Assembly (NCBI GenBank): GCA_015231395.1
Contig: JADGBP010000015.1
Span: 1 to 14,335, forward strand
From: Desulfamplus sp.
GTDB lineage: Bacteria; Desulfobacterota; Desulfobacteria; Desulfobacterales; Desulfobacteraceae
Length of the DNA stretch: 14,335 nucleotides
Reading direction: 5' to 3'
This document shows, one piece after another, positions 1-6,307 of this stretch. Each line of letters opens with the position of its first letter. The stretch's first letter is position 1. The notes beneath the pieces are model-generated. The model ran no database searches. It was not told the DNA's origin and saw only the letters and a program-made list of their open reading frames with translations. The position numbers were made by a program, and so were the translations under genes.

Positions 1-8
1 AAGACCTT

Positions 9-851
9 ATGGACAAAAACGAAATAAGCCAAATTATCCATGATGCACATGAAAGAATGGCTCCAAGCTACGGAGACTTGGATATTTACGGTCAAATACC
101 AGAAAAGAACTTATCTCACTGGAACTATAATCAAAATGTAAAACAACCTATTGAGCATATTTTAAAGCAATATTTGCGTTATAAATCTTTTTCTATGCTG
201 GATGCAGGTTGTGGTAATGGACAATTATTTCATATATATGCATCAATGGGTGCAAAGGTTATTTGTGGCATAGATTTTGGCATTCAGATGCTTTTGGAAG
301 CTCGCAAACGTGCAGATATAAATAAAATTTCCTTTTCTCCTATAAATGGAAAACTTGAAGACCTTCCATTTAATAATGATTCGTTTCAATTGATTAATCT
401 TTATGGCGTTTTGGAACACCTTCCTGACCCACTCAAAGTACTGAAAGAACTCGAACGTATTGTTGTTCCCGGCGGAATATTGATTTTCAGTGTTCCCCGA
501 AAAGGAAGTCTTGCATGGCTGACTTATTCCTTATTTTGTTCTTCACTTCAAAGCTTTGTTATGAATGAAACTCTGTTAGAAAAAATAAAATCTAATCGAA
601 AAATGAAACTTTATCGTTTCTATTCAAAAATGGAAATTATAAATTTGATCGGCTCACTAAAGAAAATGACCCTGTTGACTCGAGTTCCAGTAGCACATGG
701 GGGAGTAGTTGGTTTCCCATCAATTATATTAAAGTCTTTGATTCATATTCATCATGGAAAATATAATTATATAGATAGTTGGAATCGCTTTGCAGGTCAT
801 ATAAAATTAATTCCAGCAGGAGAGTATATTGTTCTTAGAAAAAATCACTGA
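9..851 (+). CDS. Class I SAM-dependent methyltransferase
   Basis: A protein of 280 residues with a Rossmann-type methyltransferase core. Visible motifs are the SAM-binding glycine loop LDAGCGNG (residues 64-71), an acidic residue ending the second strand (GIDF, D89), LEDLPF (116-121) and GVLEHLPDP (133-141). These match the UbiE/COQ5-like Methyltransf_11 group. The C-terminal part (about 165-280) is less conserved and probably sets the substrate, which cannot be read from sequence; small molecules, lipids or sugars are typical for this group. Only eight bases precede the ATG and none of them closes the frame, so the true start could lie outside the window. It is followed by 73 AT-rich bases before the next gene, so membership of the downstream operon is possible but unproven. 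Confidence 0.85.
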   Translation: MDKNEISQIIHDAHERMAPSYGDLDIYGQIPEKNLSHWNYNQNVKQPIEHILKQYLRYKSFSMLDAGCGNGQLFHIYASMGAKVICGIDFGIQMLLEARKRADINKISFSPINGKLEDLPFNNDSFQLINLYGVLEHLPDPLKVLKELERIVVPGGILIFSVPRKGSLAWLTYSLFCSSLQSFVMNETLLEKIKSNRKMKLYRFYSKMEIINLIGSLKKMTLLTRVPVAHGGVVGFPSIILKSLIHIHHGKYNYIDSWNRFAGHIKLIPAGEYIVLRKNH

Positions 852-924
852 TATTCTCAAAATTAGAATTGATGGGATTGAAATTCCTATATAAAAACAT
901 ATTAAAATTATTAAGGATTATATT

Positions 925-2346
925 ATGCAAGAACTACAAAAACTGTATGACAGAATCATCCAGCGGGCAAATATCAATTTAAGAGAGCTGGAATTTGATG
1001 TAAATCCATATGTTCAAAATCTTATACCTTTTGAACAGATGATTAAATTCTATGCTTTTTTTGGTATCTCTCCGCATCACCCTTTAAACTTTCAATTTAA
1101 AAACTCCAACCTTGCTGGCAGCTATTTTTTAGGACAGTGTAAAGTGACAAATTCCCTTTTATACAAAAGCGATATCAGGGGAGATGAGCTTAAGAAAGAA
1201 GGGGATCTTTTTCAGTATCATGATTTTGAGATTCCTGTAAGCAGAGACGAAAAAATAGACATCAAGGACAGTTTTCTAATCAAGACCCTTGTTCACAACT
1301 ATTCTCACGATCCTGAGACACTTGAAGATTTTTTCATCAAAAATACAGTGGCTGCCAATTATGCCAACATTCATGGTGCACCGTCAGACGGCTCTTTTGT
1401 TGGTTCTTTTGCCACAGTCGATATAACAACGATGAGAGATTGTGTAATCGGTAATTTCTCCTATGTTCAGGCAGGTGAAATATATCATCTCAATATTGCT
1501 CCCGGAACCGTCTGGGTCAGAAATCCCGATGAATTTAACTTCATGTACCAGCATCCCCGCCAAGAGCTCAATGAGTATATCTATTTCAACGCAGGCGTTC
1601 CTCCCCGCGGCGTTTTCATAGATTTTGTCGAGGACAGAAAAGAGGCTTTTCAGAGAGTATTTGATGTAGTCAATATTGAGCACTCAACCCCTGTGCCAAA
1701 CAATGCGTCATTAGACCGCTACGCTGTCAACAAGCCTCCGACACATATTGGCGAAAATGTTCTGGTTTCCCAACGGGCGTATCTTCAGAATGCATGGCTT
1801 GGGAAAGGGGCAAATGCACAAGAAAACTGCTACATTATCAACTCCAGACTGGAAGGTTTCAATGTCACTGCACATGGTGCTAAAATCATAGGTGCGGATT
1901 TAGGAACCAATGTTTTTGTTGGTTTCAACAGTTTTCTGCGGGGAGCTGCGGGAAAGGGACTTACCATTGGAAAAGATTCCATTATCATGCCACATACAAT
2001 CATTGATATTCGTGTGCCGCTTGATATTCCCGAAGGGCACTTAGTTTGGGGCATGATAAAATGCAAAGAAGATCTTGATCGGCATAGCATTCCAATTGAA
2101 GATTTTTCAAAAATAAACTCCAGCCTTACAATGGGCAGTATGTTTTTTGAAGGAAACGGAGGAAGTTTTATTGGTGCTTTTCGGGATAGAATCCATCACA
2201 TTTTAGAGGCAAATGGTGCTTTCTTCAATGGTAGTGAAAAAAAAGGACATGCCCAGAAAAATCAGTATATCTCATTCAACACTCTTCAGCCTTACCCTGA
2301 AGGTAAAAATAAAGGGCTTTATCCTACAATTATCATAAAGCCGTAA
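925..2346 (+). CDS. Left-handed beta-helix (hexapeptide-repeat) transferase-like protein
   Basis: A protein of 473 residues with a good ribosome site (AAGGA, 7 bases before the ATG). The N-terminal ~60 residues look helical. Two stretches then show the hydrophobic-every-six-residues pattern of a left-handed beta-helix: about 135-195 (with HGAPSDGSFVGSFATV) and about 272-375 (THIGENVLVSQ through TIGKDSIIMPHTIID). The fold is shared by acyl-, acetyl- and nucleotidyl-transferases and by gamma-carbonic anhydrases. No N-terminal nucleotidyltransferase signature (GxGxR) is present, and the region between the helices (about 195-270) is unusual. The C-terminus (390-473) has no recognised domain. The catalytic activity is therefore unknown. 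The gene lies 51 bases upstream of hicB on the same strand and may share its transcript. Confidence 0.8.
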   Translation: MQELQKLYDRIIQRANINLRELEFDVNPYVQNLIPFEQMIKFYAFFGISPHHPLNFQFKNSNLAGSYFLGQCKVTNSLLYKSDIRGDELKKEGDLFQYHDFEIPVSRDEKIDIKDSFLIKTLVHNYSHDPETLEDFFIKNTVAANYANIHGAPSDGSFVGSFATVDITTMRDCVIGNFSYVQAGEIYHLNIAPGTVWVRNPDEFNFMYQHPRQELNEYIYFNAGVPPRGVFIDFVEDRKEAFQRVFDVVNIEHSTPVPNNASLDRYAVNKPPTHIGENVLVSQRAYLQNAWLGKGANAQENCYIINSRLEGFNVTAHGAKIIGADLGTNVFVGFNSFLRGAAGKGLTIGKDSIIMPHTIIDIRVPLDIPEGHLVWGMIKCKEDLDRHSIPIEDFSKINSSLTMGSMFFEGNGGSFIGAFRDRIHHILEANGAFFNGSEKKGHAQKNQYISFNTLQPYPEGKNKGLYPTIIIKP

Positions 2347-2397
2347 GTCAATGACGCGAATCTGTATCCAATGTACAGTAATGAGAGAAATTATAAA

Positions 2398-2616
2398 ATG
2401 AAGCTAAATATAGTAATTGAGAAGGATCAATATGGATATTACGCTTTTTGCCCTGAATTGAAAGGGTGTCATACTCAGGGCGATTCCATTGAGCAAGCAT
2501 TGGAAAATATAAAAGAGGCTGCGGAACTTTATTTGGAAACTTTATCTCCAGATGAGATAGAATATTGTTTAAGCAAAGAAATATTCACAACATCTTTAGA
2601 GGTAAAAGTTGCCTAA
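2398..2616 (+). CDS. hicB: HicB-family antitoxin, short form
   Basis: A protein of 72 residues with the HicB partial RNase-H-like fold: N-terminal strand KLNIVIEKDQYGYYAFCPELKGCHTQGDSIEQALENIKEA pattern (described here by its parts: GYYAFCPEL, GCHTQGDS, then the EQALENI helix). In the family this domain binds and blocks the HicA toxin. The ATG at 2398 is chosen over an in-frame ATG at 2371 because the family normally begins at this MKLNIVIE strand and a weak GAGA ribosome site precedes it. The protein stops straight after the domain (…SLEVKVA), with no C-terminal ribbon-helix-helix or helix-turn-helix, so it probably cannot bind an operator by itself. Its end overlaps hicA by 8 bases, with antitoxin first, the less common order for hicAB loci. 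Confidence 0.88.
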   Translation: MKLNIVIEKDQYGYYAFCPELKGCHTQGDSIEQALENIKEAAELYLETLSPDEIEYCLSKEIFTTSLEVKVA

Positions 2617-2809
2617 GTTACCAAGACTAACTGCTGACGATGCTGAAAAGATATTGTTTAAGGCGGGTTTTGAATATGTAAGAAGCAAAGGTAGTCATCG
2701 AATATACCAGAACGATAACGAAAGATTTGTTCTTCCATTTCACAAAGGGAAAATATTACATCCCAAAATCACCAAGACACTTATTGAACTTACAGACGGA
2801 AACTTATGA
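2609..2809 (+). CDS. hicA: HicA-family mRNA interferase toxin
   Basis: A protein of 66 residues matching HicA, a small double-stranded-RNA-binding-fold toxin that cleaves mRNA and blocks growth unless bound by HicB. The start is a TTG at 2609, supported by AGAGG six bases upstream and by the typical family opening MPKLPRLT; no ATG fits. The catalytic histidine is seen in the GSHRIY motif (H30), followed by the usual FVLPFHKGKILHPK segment. All hallmarks of an active toxin are therefore intact. Translation is coupled to hicB by the 8-base overlap. Its TGA stop lies inside a 20-bp tandem duplication that separates it from cbiA. Confidence 0.9.
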   Translation: MPKLPRLTADDAEKILFKAGFEYVRSKGSHRIYQNDNERFVLPFHKGKILHPKITKTLIELTDGNL

Positions 2810-2843
2810 AAGGCTTTATAATTTTATGAAAGGCTTTGTAATT
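2804..2843 (+). repeat. 20-bp tandem duplication at the hicA/cbiA junction
   Basis: Two adjacent 20-base units (2804-2823 and 2824-2843), each beginning TTATGAAAGGCTTT, differ at one base (A2818 versus G2838). The first unit holds the hicA stop codon and an ATG at 2806; the second holds the cbiA start ATG at 2826. Deleting either copy would leave hicA and cbiA joined by a plain ATGA overlap. Confidence 0.9.
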
Positions 2844-4580
2844 GCCGGAACTGGCAGCGGATCGGGGAAAACCACTCTTTGTCTTGGTATTCTTGCGTAT
2901 CTCTCAAAGCTCGGATATAAGGTCGCACCATTCAAGGTGGGGCCTGATTTCATTGACCCCGGACATCACACTGCACTGACAGGAAGAGTCAGCCGCAATC
3001 TTGATTCATGGATGCTTTCAAGAGAAACCAATGAAAATATTTTTGCCAAAGGGTGTATTGGTGCAGCCAAGGCAAGTGTTGAAGTGGTTAATGCAAGTCT
3101 TAAAGCACAGAATCCAAGTCTTAAAGCACAGAATCCAAGTCTTCAAACAAATAATGCAAGTTTTGAATTGAATAGCGTAAAATTTGAAGCAAACAATGCA
3201 AGCCTTGAAGAGAATAATGTAAGACTTAAAGACAATAAGGCACAAACCCAAAATATGGTTGTCGCTGTGGTTGAAGGTGCCATGGGTCTGTTTGATGGAT
3301 ACAGTGGTACATCAGAGGCAGGTTCAACAGCACAGATGGCTAAATGGCTGGGTCTGCCCGTAATTTTGATTGTTGATGCAAGAAGTATGGCCAGAAGTGC
3401 GGCAGCAATTGTTCAAGGGTTTGAAAATTTTGACCCTGAAATTGATTTTGCAGGTGTGATATTCAGCAAAACCGGAAGTGAGCGTCATTATGCTTATCTT
3501 AAAGAGGCGGTGGAAGCAAACTGCCGTATGAAATGTATAGGGCATCTGCCAGAAAATCCTGATATTGCAATGCCGGAACGTCATCTGGGGCTTGTTACTT
3601 CAGATGAACACAAGCTCTCTTCAAATATCATTGAACAACTTGTAGAGATGCTCGTGCTCAACACTTCGATTCGAGAAATGGTTGAATCTTTGCCTGAATA
3701 TAAAAATCCATCTATAAGTTTACCACAAACAGTTCATTCTCAAAATATCTGTATCGCAGTTGCACGAGATAAAGCGTTCTGCTTTTATTATCAGGAAAAT
3801 ATAGAAGCACTCCAAAGAGGCGGGGCAAAGATTGTTGAGTTTTCACCCATTACATCACCCTCTCTGCCAACCGATATTCATGGCATCTATTTTGGAGGTG
3901 GTTATCCTGAACTTTTTGCCTTAGAGCTTTCCAACAACAAATTTCTGATGAATGAAATAAGAGAGAAGAGTTTAGCGGGGATGCCAATTTATGGTGAATG
4001 CGGTGGATTCATGTATCTTTGTTCGGATATCACAGTTTTAGGCAATAACAATACTGCTGATACCCATATTGATGCTAATGATATTACTGCTGCTGATACT
4101 GATAAAAGCAAGCATATCATAAATAACCGTTATCCCATGGTCGGCTGTTTTCCTTTCTCCGTTGTGATGTCAAAAAAAATGAGAGCTCTTGGATATCGCC
4201 AGATAACCTTAAAAGAGGATACTCTTATTGGAAAAAAAGGCGATGTTTTAAGGGGGCATGAATTTCACTATTCATCTATTGAAGATTTGTGCCAGGAAAC
4301 AGTGGATGAGTCAAAACAAGCATCTAAATATAAGTCAAAACAAACGTGTGAGTCAAAACAGATATGTGAGTCAAAAAGGTTATATAAGCCAAAAGAGTTC
4401 CGTGAGTTAAAAAAGATCTATGAGACTTCCGGTAGAGATGGACAGGAGATATCTCTTGATGGATATCAGATACATAATACCCTTGGAAGTTATCTTCATG
4501 TCCATTTTGAAAGCATGAAAGGCACGGCCGCGGCTTTTGTAGATGCCTGTCACTCATTTGCCTTAAATCAAAATTTTTAA
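2826..4580 (+). CDS. cbiA: Cobyrinate a,c-diamide synthase (CbiA/CobB family) with three low-complexity insertions
   Basis: This enzyme uses glutamine and ATP to amidate the a and c side chains of cobyrinic acid in B12 synthesis; in sulfate reducers a homologue, DsrN, is thought to amidate siroheme, and sequence alone does not separate the two. The P-loop GTGSGSGKTT (residues 8-17), KVGPDFIDPGHH, VVEGAMGLFDG, the glutaminase nucleophile in YGECGG (C392) and the late triad histidine region SYLHVHFES (H558) are all present, so it should be active. The protein has 584 residues against about 450-460 for the family. The excess is accounted for by three hydrophilic insertions at about 89-143, 407-434 and 495-533, all between conserved blocks. 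The start at 2826 matches the family opening MKGFVIAGT. An in-frame ATG 99 bases earlier would overlap hicA and lacks family support. Confidence 0.93.
   Translation: MKGFVIAGTGSGSGKTTLCLGILAYLSKLGYKVAPFKVGPDFIDPGHHTALTGRVSRNLDSWMLSRETNENIFAKGCIGAAKASVEVVNASLKAQNPSLKAQNPSLQTNNASFELNSVKFEANNASLEENNVRLKDNKAQTQNMVVAVVEGAMGLFDGYSGTSEAGSTAQMAKWLGLPVILIVDARSMARSAAAIVQGFENFDPEIDFAGVIFSKTGSERHYAYLKEAVEANCRMKCIGHLPENPDIAMPERHLGLVTSDEHKLSSNIIEQLVEMLVLNTSIREMVESLPEYKNPSISLPQTVHSQNICIAVARDKAFCFYYQENIEALQRGGAKIVEFSPITSPSLPTDIHGIYFGGGYPELFALELSNNKFLMNEIREKSLAGMPIYGECGGFMYLCSDITVLGNNNTADTHIDANDITAADTDKSKHIINNRYPMVGCFPFSVVMSKKMRALGYRQITLKEDTLIGKKGDVLRGHEFHYSSIEDLCQETVDESKQASKYKSKQTCESKQICESKRLYKPKEFRELKKIYETSGRDGQEISLDGYQIHNTLGSYLHVHFESMKGTAAAFVDACHSFALNQNF
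3090..3236 (+). repeat. Seven in-frame 21-bp tandem repeats inside cbiA
   Basis: Seven consecutive 21-base units encode heptapeptides of the form N-[A/P]-S-[L/F]-x-x-[N/Q], for example NASLKAQ, NPSLKAQ, NASLEEN. The first two units are almost identical at the DNA level and later ones diverge, as expected for successive duplication. The array lies between the family blocks DSWML and VVEGAMGLFDG. Copy-number change would alter length but never frame. Confidence 0.93.
4044..4127 (+). repeat. Low-complexity in-frame insertion in cbiA (Asn/Thr/Ala/Asp-rich)
   Basis: A 28-residue insertion rich in N, T, A, D and I, with degenerate GCTGATAC-like and GATGCTAATGAT repeats. It separates the glutaminase segment CSDITVLG from YPMVGCFPF, blocks that are normally only a few residues apart in CbiA. 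Confidence 0.65.
4308..4424 (+). repeat. In-frame 18/21-bp tandem repeats in the cbiA C-terminal region
   Basis: Repeats of GAGTCAAAA-like units, two of 21 bases followed by four of 18 bases, encode ESKQASK, YKSKQTC, ESKQIC, ESKRLY, KPKEFR, ELKKIY. The insert is strongly basic, carries two cysteines, and sits between HEFHYSSIED and the segment leading to the catalytic histidine. Confidence 0.88.
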
Positions 4581-4599
4581 ATCCTCAAGGAAAATCATC

Positions 4600-4812
4600 A
4601 TGAATTTACAAGAAATCACTCTCAACGTTGAAGGTATGAGCTGCTCACACTGTTCTGGTACGGTTCAAAAAGCTTTGGAAAGCATTAATGGACTCTCTGA
4701 CATAAAAGTTGATCTTGAAGGAAAGAAAGCAATCTTCAAAACAGGCGATCAATCCAAAATTGATCAGGCAAAGGATGCCATTATTAAAGCTGGCTTCAAT
4801 GTTGTACTTTAA
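4600..4812 (+). CDS. Heavy-metal-associated (HMA) domain protein, CopZ-like
   Basis: A 70-residue single HMA domain of ferredoxin-like fold. The metal-binding motif is GMSCSHC (residues 14-20), with cysteines at 17 and 20, as in Cu(I) chaperones such as CopZ and in the N-terminal domains of copper P-type ATPases. A good ribosome site (AAGGA) sits 8 bases before the ATG. It follows cbiA by 19 bases and a terminator comes right after it, so it is the last gene of the block. No copper ATPase or copper-responsive regulator is nearby, so copper is the likely ligand by family, while a link to cobalt or corrin metabolism would be only a guess from the neighbourhood. Confidence 0.9.
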   Translation: MNLQEITLNVEGMSCSHCSGTVQKALESINGLSDIKVDLEGKKAIFKTGDQSKIDQAKDAIIKAGFNVVL

Positions 4813-4828
4813 TGGTTGATGGTAATCA

Positions 4829-4882
4829 TTCACTCACTCTTCTCCAATATAAAAGAGATGGTGAGTGAACAGTTATTTTTTT
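4829..4882 (+). terminator. Rho-independent terminator after the HMA gene
   Basis: A perfect 9-bp stem, TTCACTCAC (4829-4837) with GTGAGTGAA (4861-4869), with a possible inner TCTC/GAGA pairing, is followed closely by a run of seven T (4876-4882). It begins 16 bases after the HMA stop codon. On the minus strand the hairpin has no T-run, so it serves mainly the plus-strand block. Confidence 0.82.
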
Positions 4883-4913
4883 ACAATCCTTACAGTTATT
4901 TTTTTTACAATCC
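4869..4913 (-). repeat. 23-bp tandem duplication at the end of the response-regulator gene
   Basis: Two units of period 23 (4869-4891 and 4892-4913) share ACAGTTAT, a T-run of 7 or 8, and ACAATCC. The second unit covers the stop codon and the last two sense codons of the minus-strand response regulator. The first is an extra non-coding copy, and its T-run now serves the plus-strand terminator. Confidence 0.85.
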
Positions 4914-6305
4914 GTATTTCTTAAGTTTCTGGTTTAGTCCGCTTTTCCCAATTCCCAGTATCTCCGCTGCCTTGGTCTGAATATTACCTGCCTGTGCCAT
5001 TGCTTTTTGAAGCATCCGTTTCTCCACAGCAGCAAGAGTTTCATTTAAACCGGCGTTTTCAGGAATTCCTTCCAGGTTCAACTGCGAACTAATACCCTTG
5101 CGAATCTGTGGCGGAAGATCCGCAGGGGTAATCTGGCTGCCGGTGGAGAGAATAACTGCACGTTCAATTAAATTTTCCAATTCCCTGACATTACCTGGCC
5201 ATGTATAGTCAAAAAGCATCCGTGCCGCCTCCGGACTTACTCCTTCTAATGGTACCGGAGATTGTGAAATATCAGAAGATTTTGATATGTTTATGGATTG
5301 TCTTTCATGGGCATATTTTTGAATAAAATGATTGATCAAAAGAGGGATATCTCCCTTTCGATCCCTTAATGCCGGCATAACAGCCTTGACAACATTAAGT
5401 CTGTAGTAAAGATCTTCTCTAAATCTACCTTTTTTGACCTCTTCCTCAAGATTTCTGTTAGTTGCTGCAATCAGACGAAAATCAACCTTTACAGACACTG
5501 TACCACCCACCCGCTCAATGTTTCTTTCCTGAAGAACTCTTAGTAGTTTTACCTGAATGTTCATGGGAAGCTCCCCCACTTCATCAAGAAAAAGAGAACC
5601 TTGATCAGCCAGCTCGAAACGTCCCTTTTTCATGAATGCTGCACCTGTAAACGCACCTTTTTCATGTCCGAATAGCTCGCTTTCAAGAAGGCTTTCAGCA
5701 AAAGCTGAGCAGTTTACAGATATAAGGGCGTTGTTTTTCCTGGGACTGTTATAATGAATTGATTTTGCCGCAAGCTCCTTGCCAGTACCGCTTTCTCCTT
5801 CAATCAGAATATTGGCTCCAGTGGGTGAAACTTTTCTGATGATACTGTAAAGTTCCTGCATGGGCTGGCTTTTTCCGATAATATTACAAAAATTGTAATG
5901 AGTGCTGACGGCTTCCCTGAGAATAGAATTTTCTTTAACAATATCATGAATTGATATGGCTTTATTTATGTGTGCAACCAGAGTCTCATTATCAAAGGGT
6001 TTCAGTATATAGGTGTAAGCACCTTTCTGCATGGCTTCAACTGCACGTTCCACGCTGCCATGAGCAGTCATGACAATAACCGGCATATCAGGAGAGAGCT
6101 CCTTGATCTGTGCTAAAAGCTCAATACCGTCCATGCCGGGCATCATGACATCGGTCAATACAAGATCAATATGTTTAGATTTTATTATTTCAAGAGATTC
6201 AAGAGCACTGGATGCAGTTATTGGCGTAAACCCCTCCTCTTTTATTACTTCACCAAGTATTTTGGGATAATTTTTCTCGTCATCAACAATTAAAATGGTT
6301 TTCAT
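4905..6305 (-). CDS. NtrC-family sigma54-dependent response regulator
   Basis: A regulator of 466 residues with three domains. The receiver (1-120) has acidic D8/D9, phospho-acceptor D52, T80 and K102. The AAA+ domain (about 140-375) has Walker A GESGTGKE (170-177), the sigma54-contacting GAFTGA loop (217-222), Walker B LFLDE (238-242) and GNVREL (371-376). The C-terminal Fis-type helix-turn-helix (about 422-466) binds DNA. When phosphorylated it should activate sigma54 promoters. A short Ser-rich insertion (about 335-354) interrupts the AAA+ lid region. The ATG at 6305 is preferred over a TTG at 6311: AAGGA lies 10 bases upstream and the product opens MKTILIVDDE. It follows its kinase with a 2-base gap. 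It resembles PilR, ZraR and other NtrC relatives, and its target genes are unknown. Confidence 0.94.
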   Translation of the reverse strand: MKTILIVDDEKNYPKILGEVIKEEGFTPITASSALESLEIIKSKHIDLVLTDVMMPGMDGIELLAQIKELSPDMPVIVMTAHGSVERAVEAMQKGAYTYILKPFDNETLVAHINKAISIHDIVKENSILREAVSTHYNFCNIIGKSQPMQELYSIIRKVSPTGANILIEGESGTGKELAAKSIHYNSPRKNNALISVNCSAFAESLLESELFGHEKGAFTGAAFMKKGRFELADQGSLFLDEVGELPMNIQVKLLRVLQERNIERVGGTVSVKVDFRLIAATNRNLEEEVKKGRFREDLYYRLNVVKAVMPALRDRKGDIPLLINHFIQKYAHERQSINISKSSDISQSPVPLEGVSPEAARMLFDYTWPGNVRELENLIERAVILSTGSQITPADLPPQIRKGISSQLNLEGIPENAGLNETLAAVEKRMLQKAMAQAGNIQTKAAEILGIGKSGLNQKLKKYGL

Positions 6306-6307
6306 TA

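Noticed and set aside
852-924. A promoter before the beta-helix gene
   Set aside because: TTGATG and TATAAA-like hexamers are present, but their spacing (about 13-15 bases) is too short to support a call.
2362-2378. Inverted repeat CTGTA-N7-TACAG just before hicB as a HicB operator
   Set aside because: The arms are only 5 bp in AT-rich DNA, and this HicB lacks a visible DNA-binding domain, so an operator call is not supported.
2727-2825. N-terminal extension of CbiA from an ATG at 2727
   Set aside because: This stretch is the hicA coding region read in another frame; the family start MKGFVIAGT is at 2826.
3090-3236. CRISPR-like array
   Set aside because: The units are 21 bp, contiguous, without spacers, and lie in frame within an intact gene.
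3018-3251. Minus-strand ORF with repeated CFKTWIL-type units
   Set aside because: It is the antisense reading of the 21-bp repeats in cbiA; the repeat keeps all frames open and there is no ribosome site.
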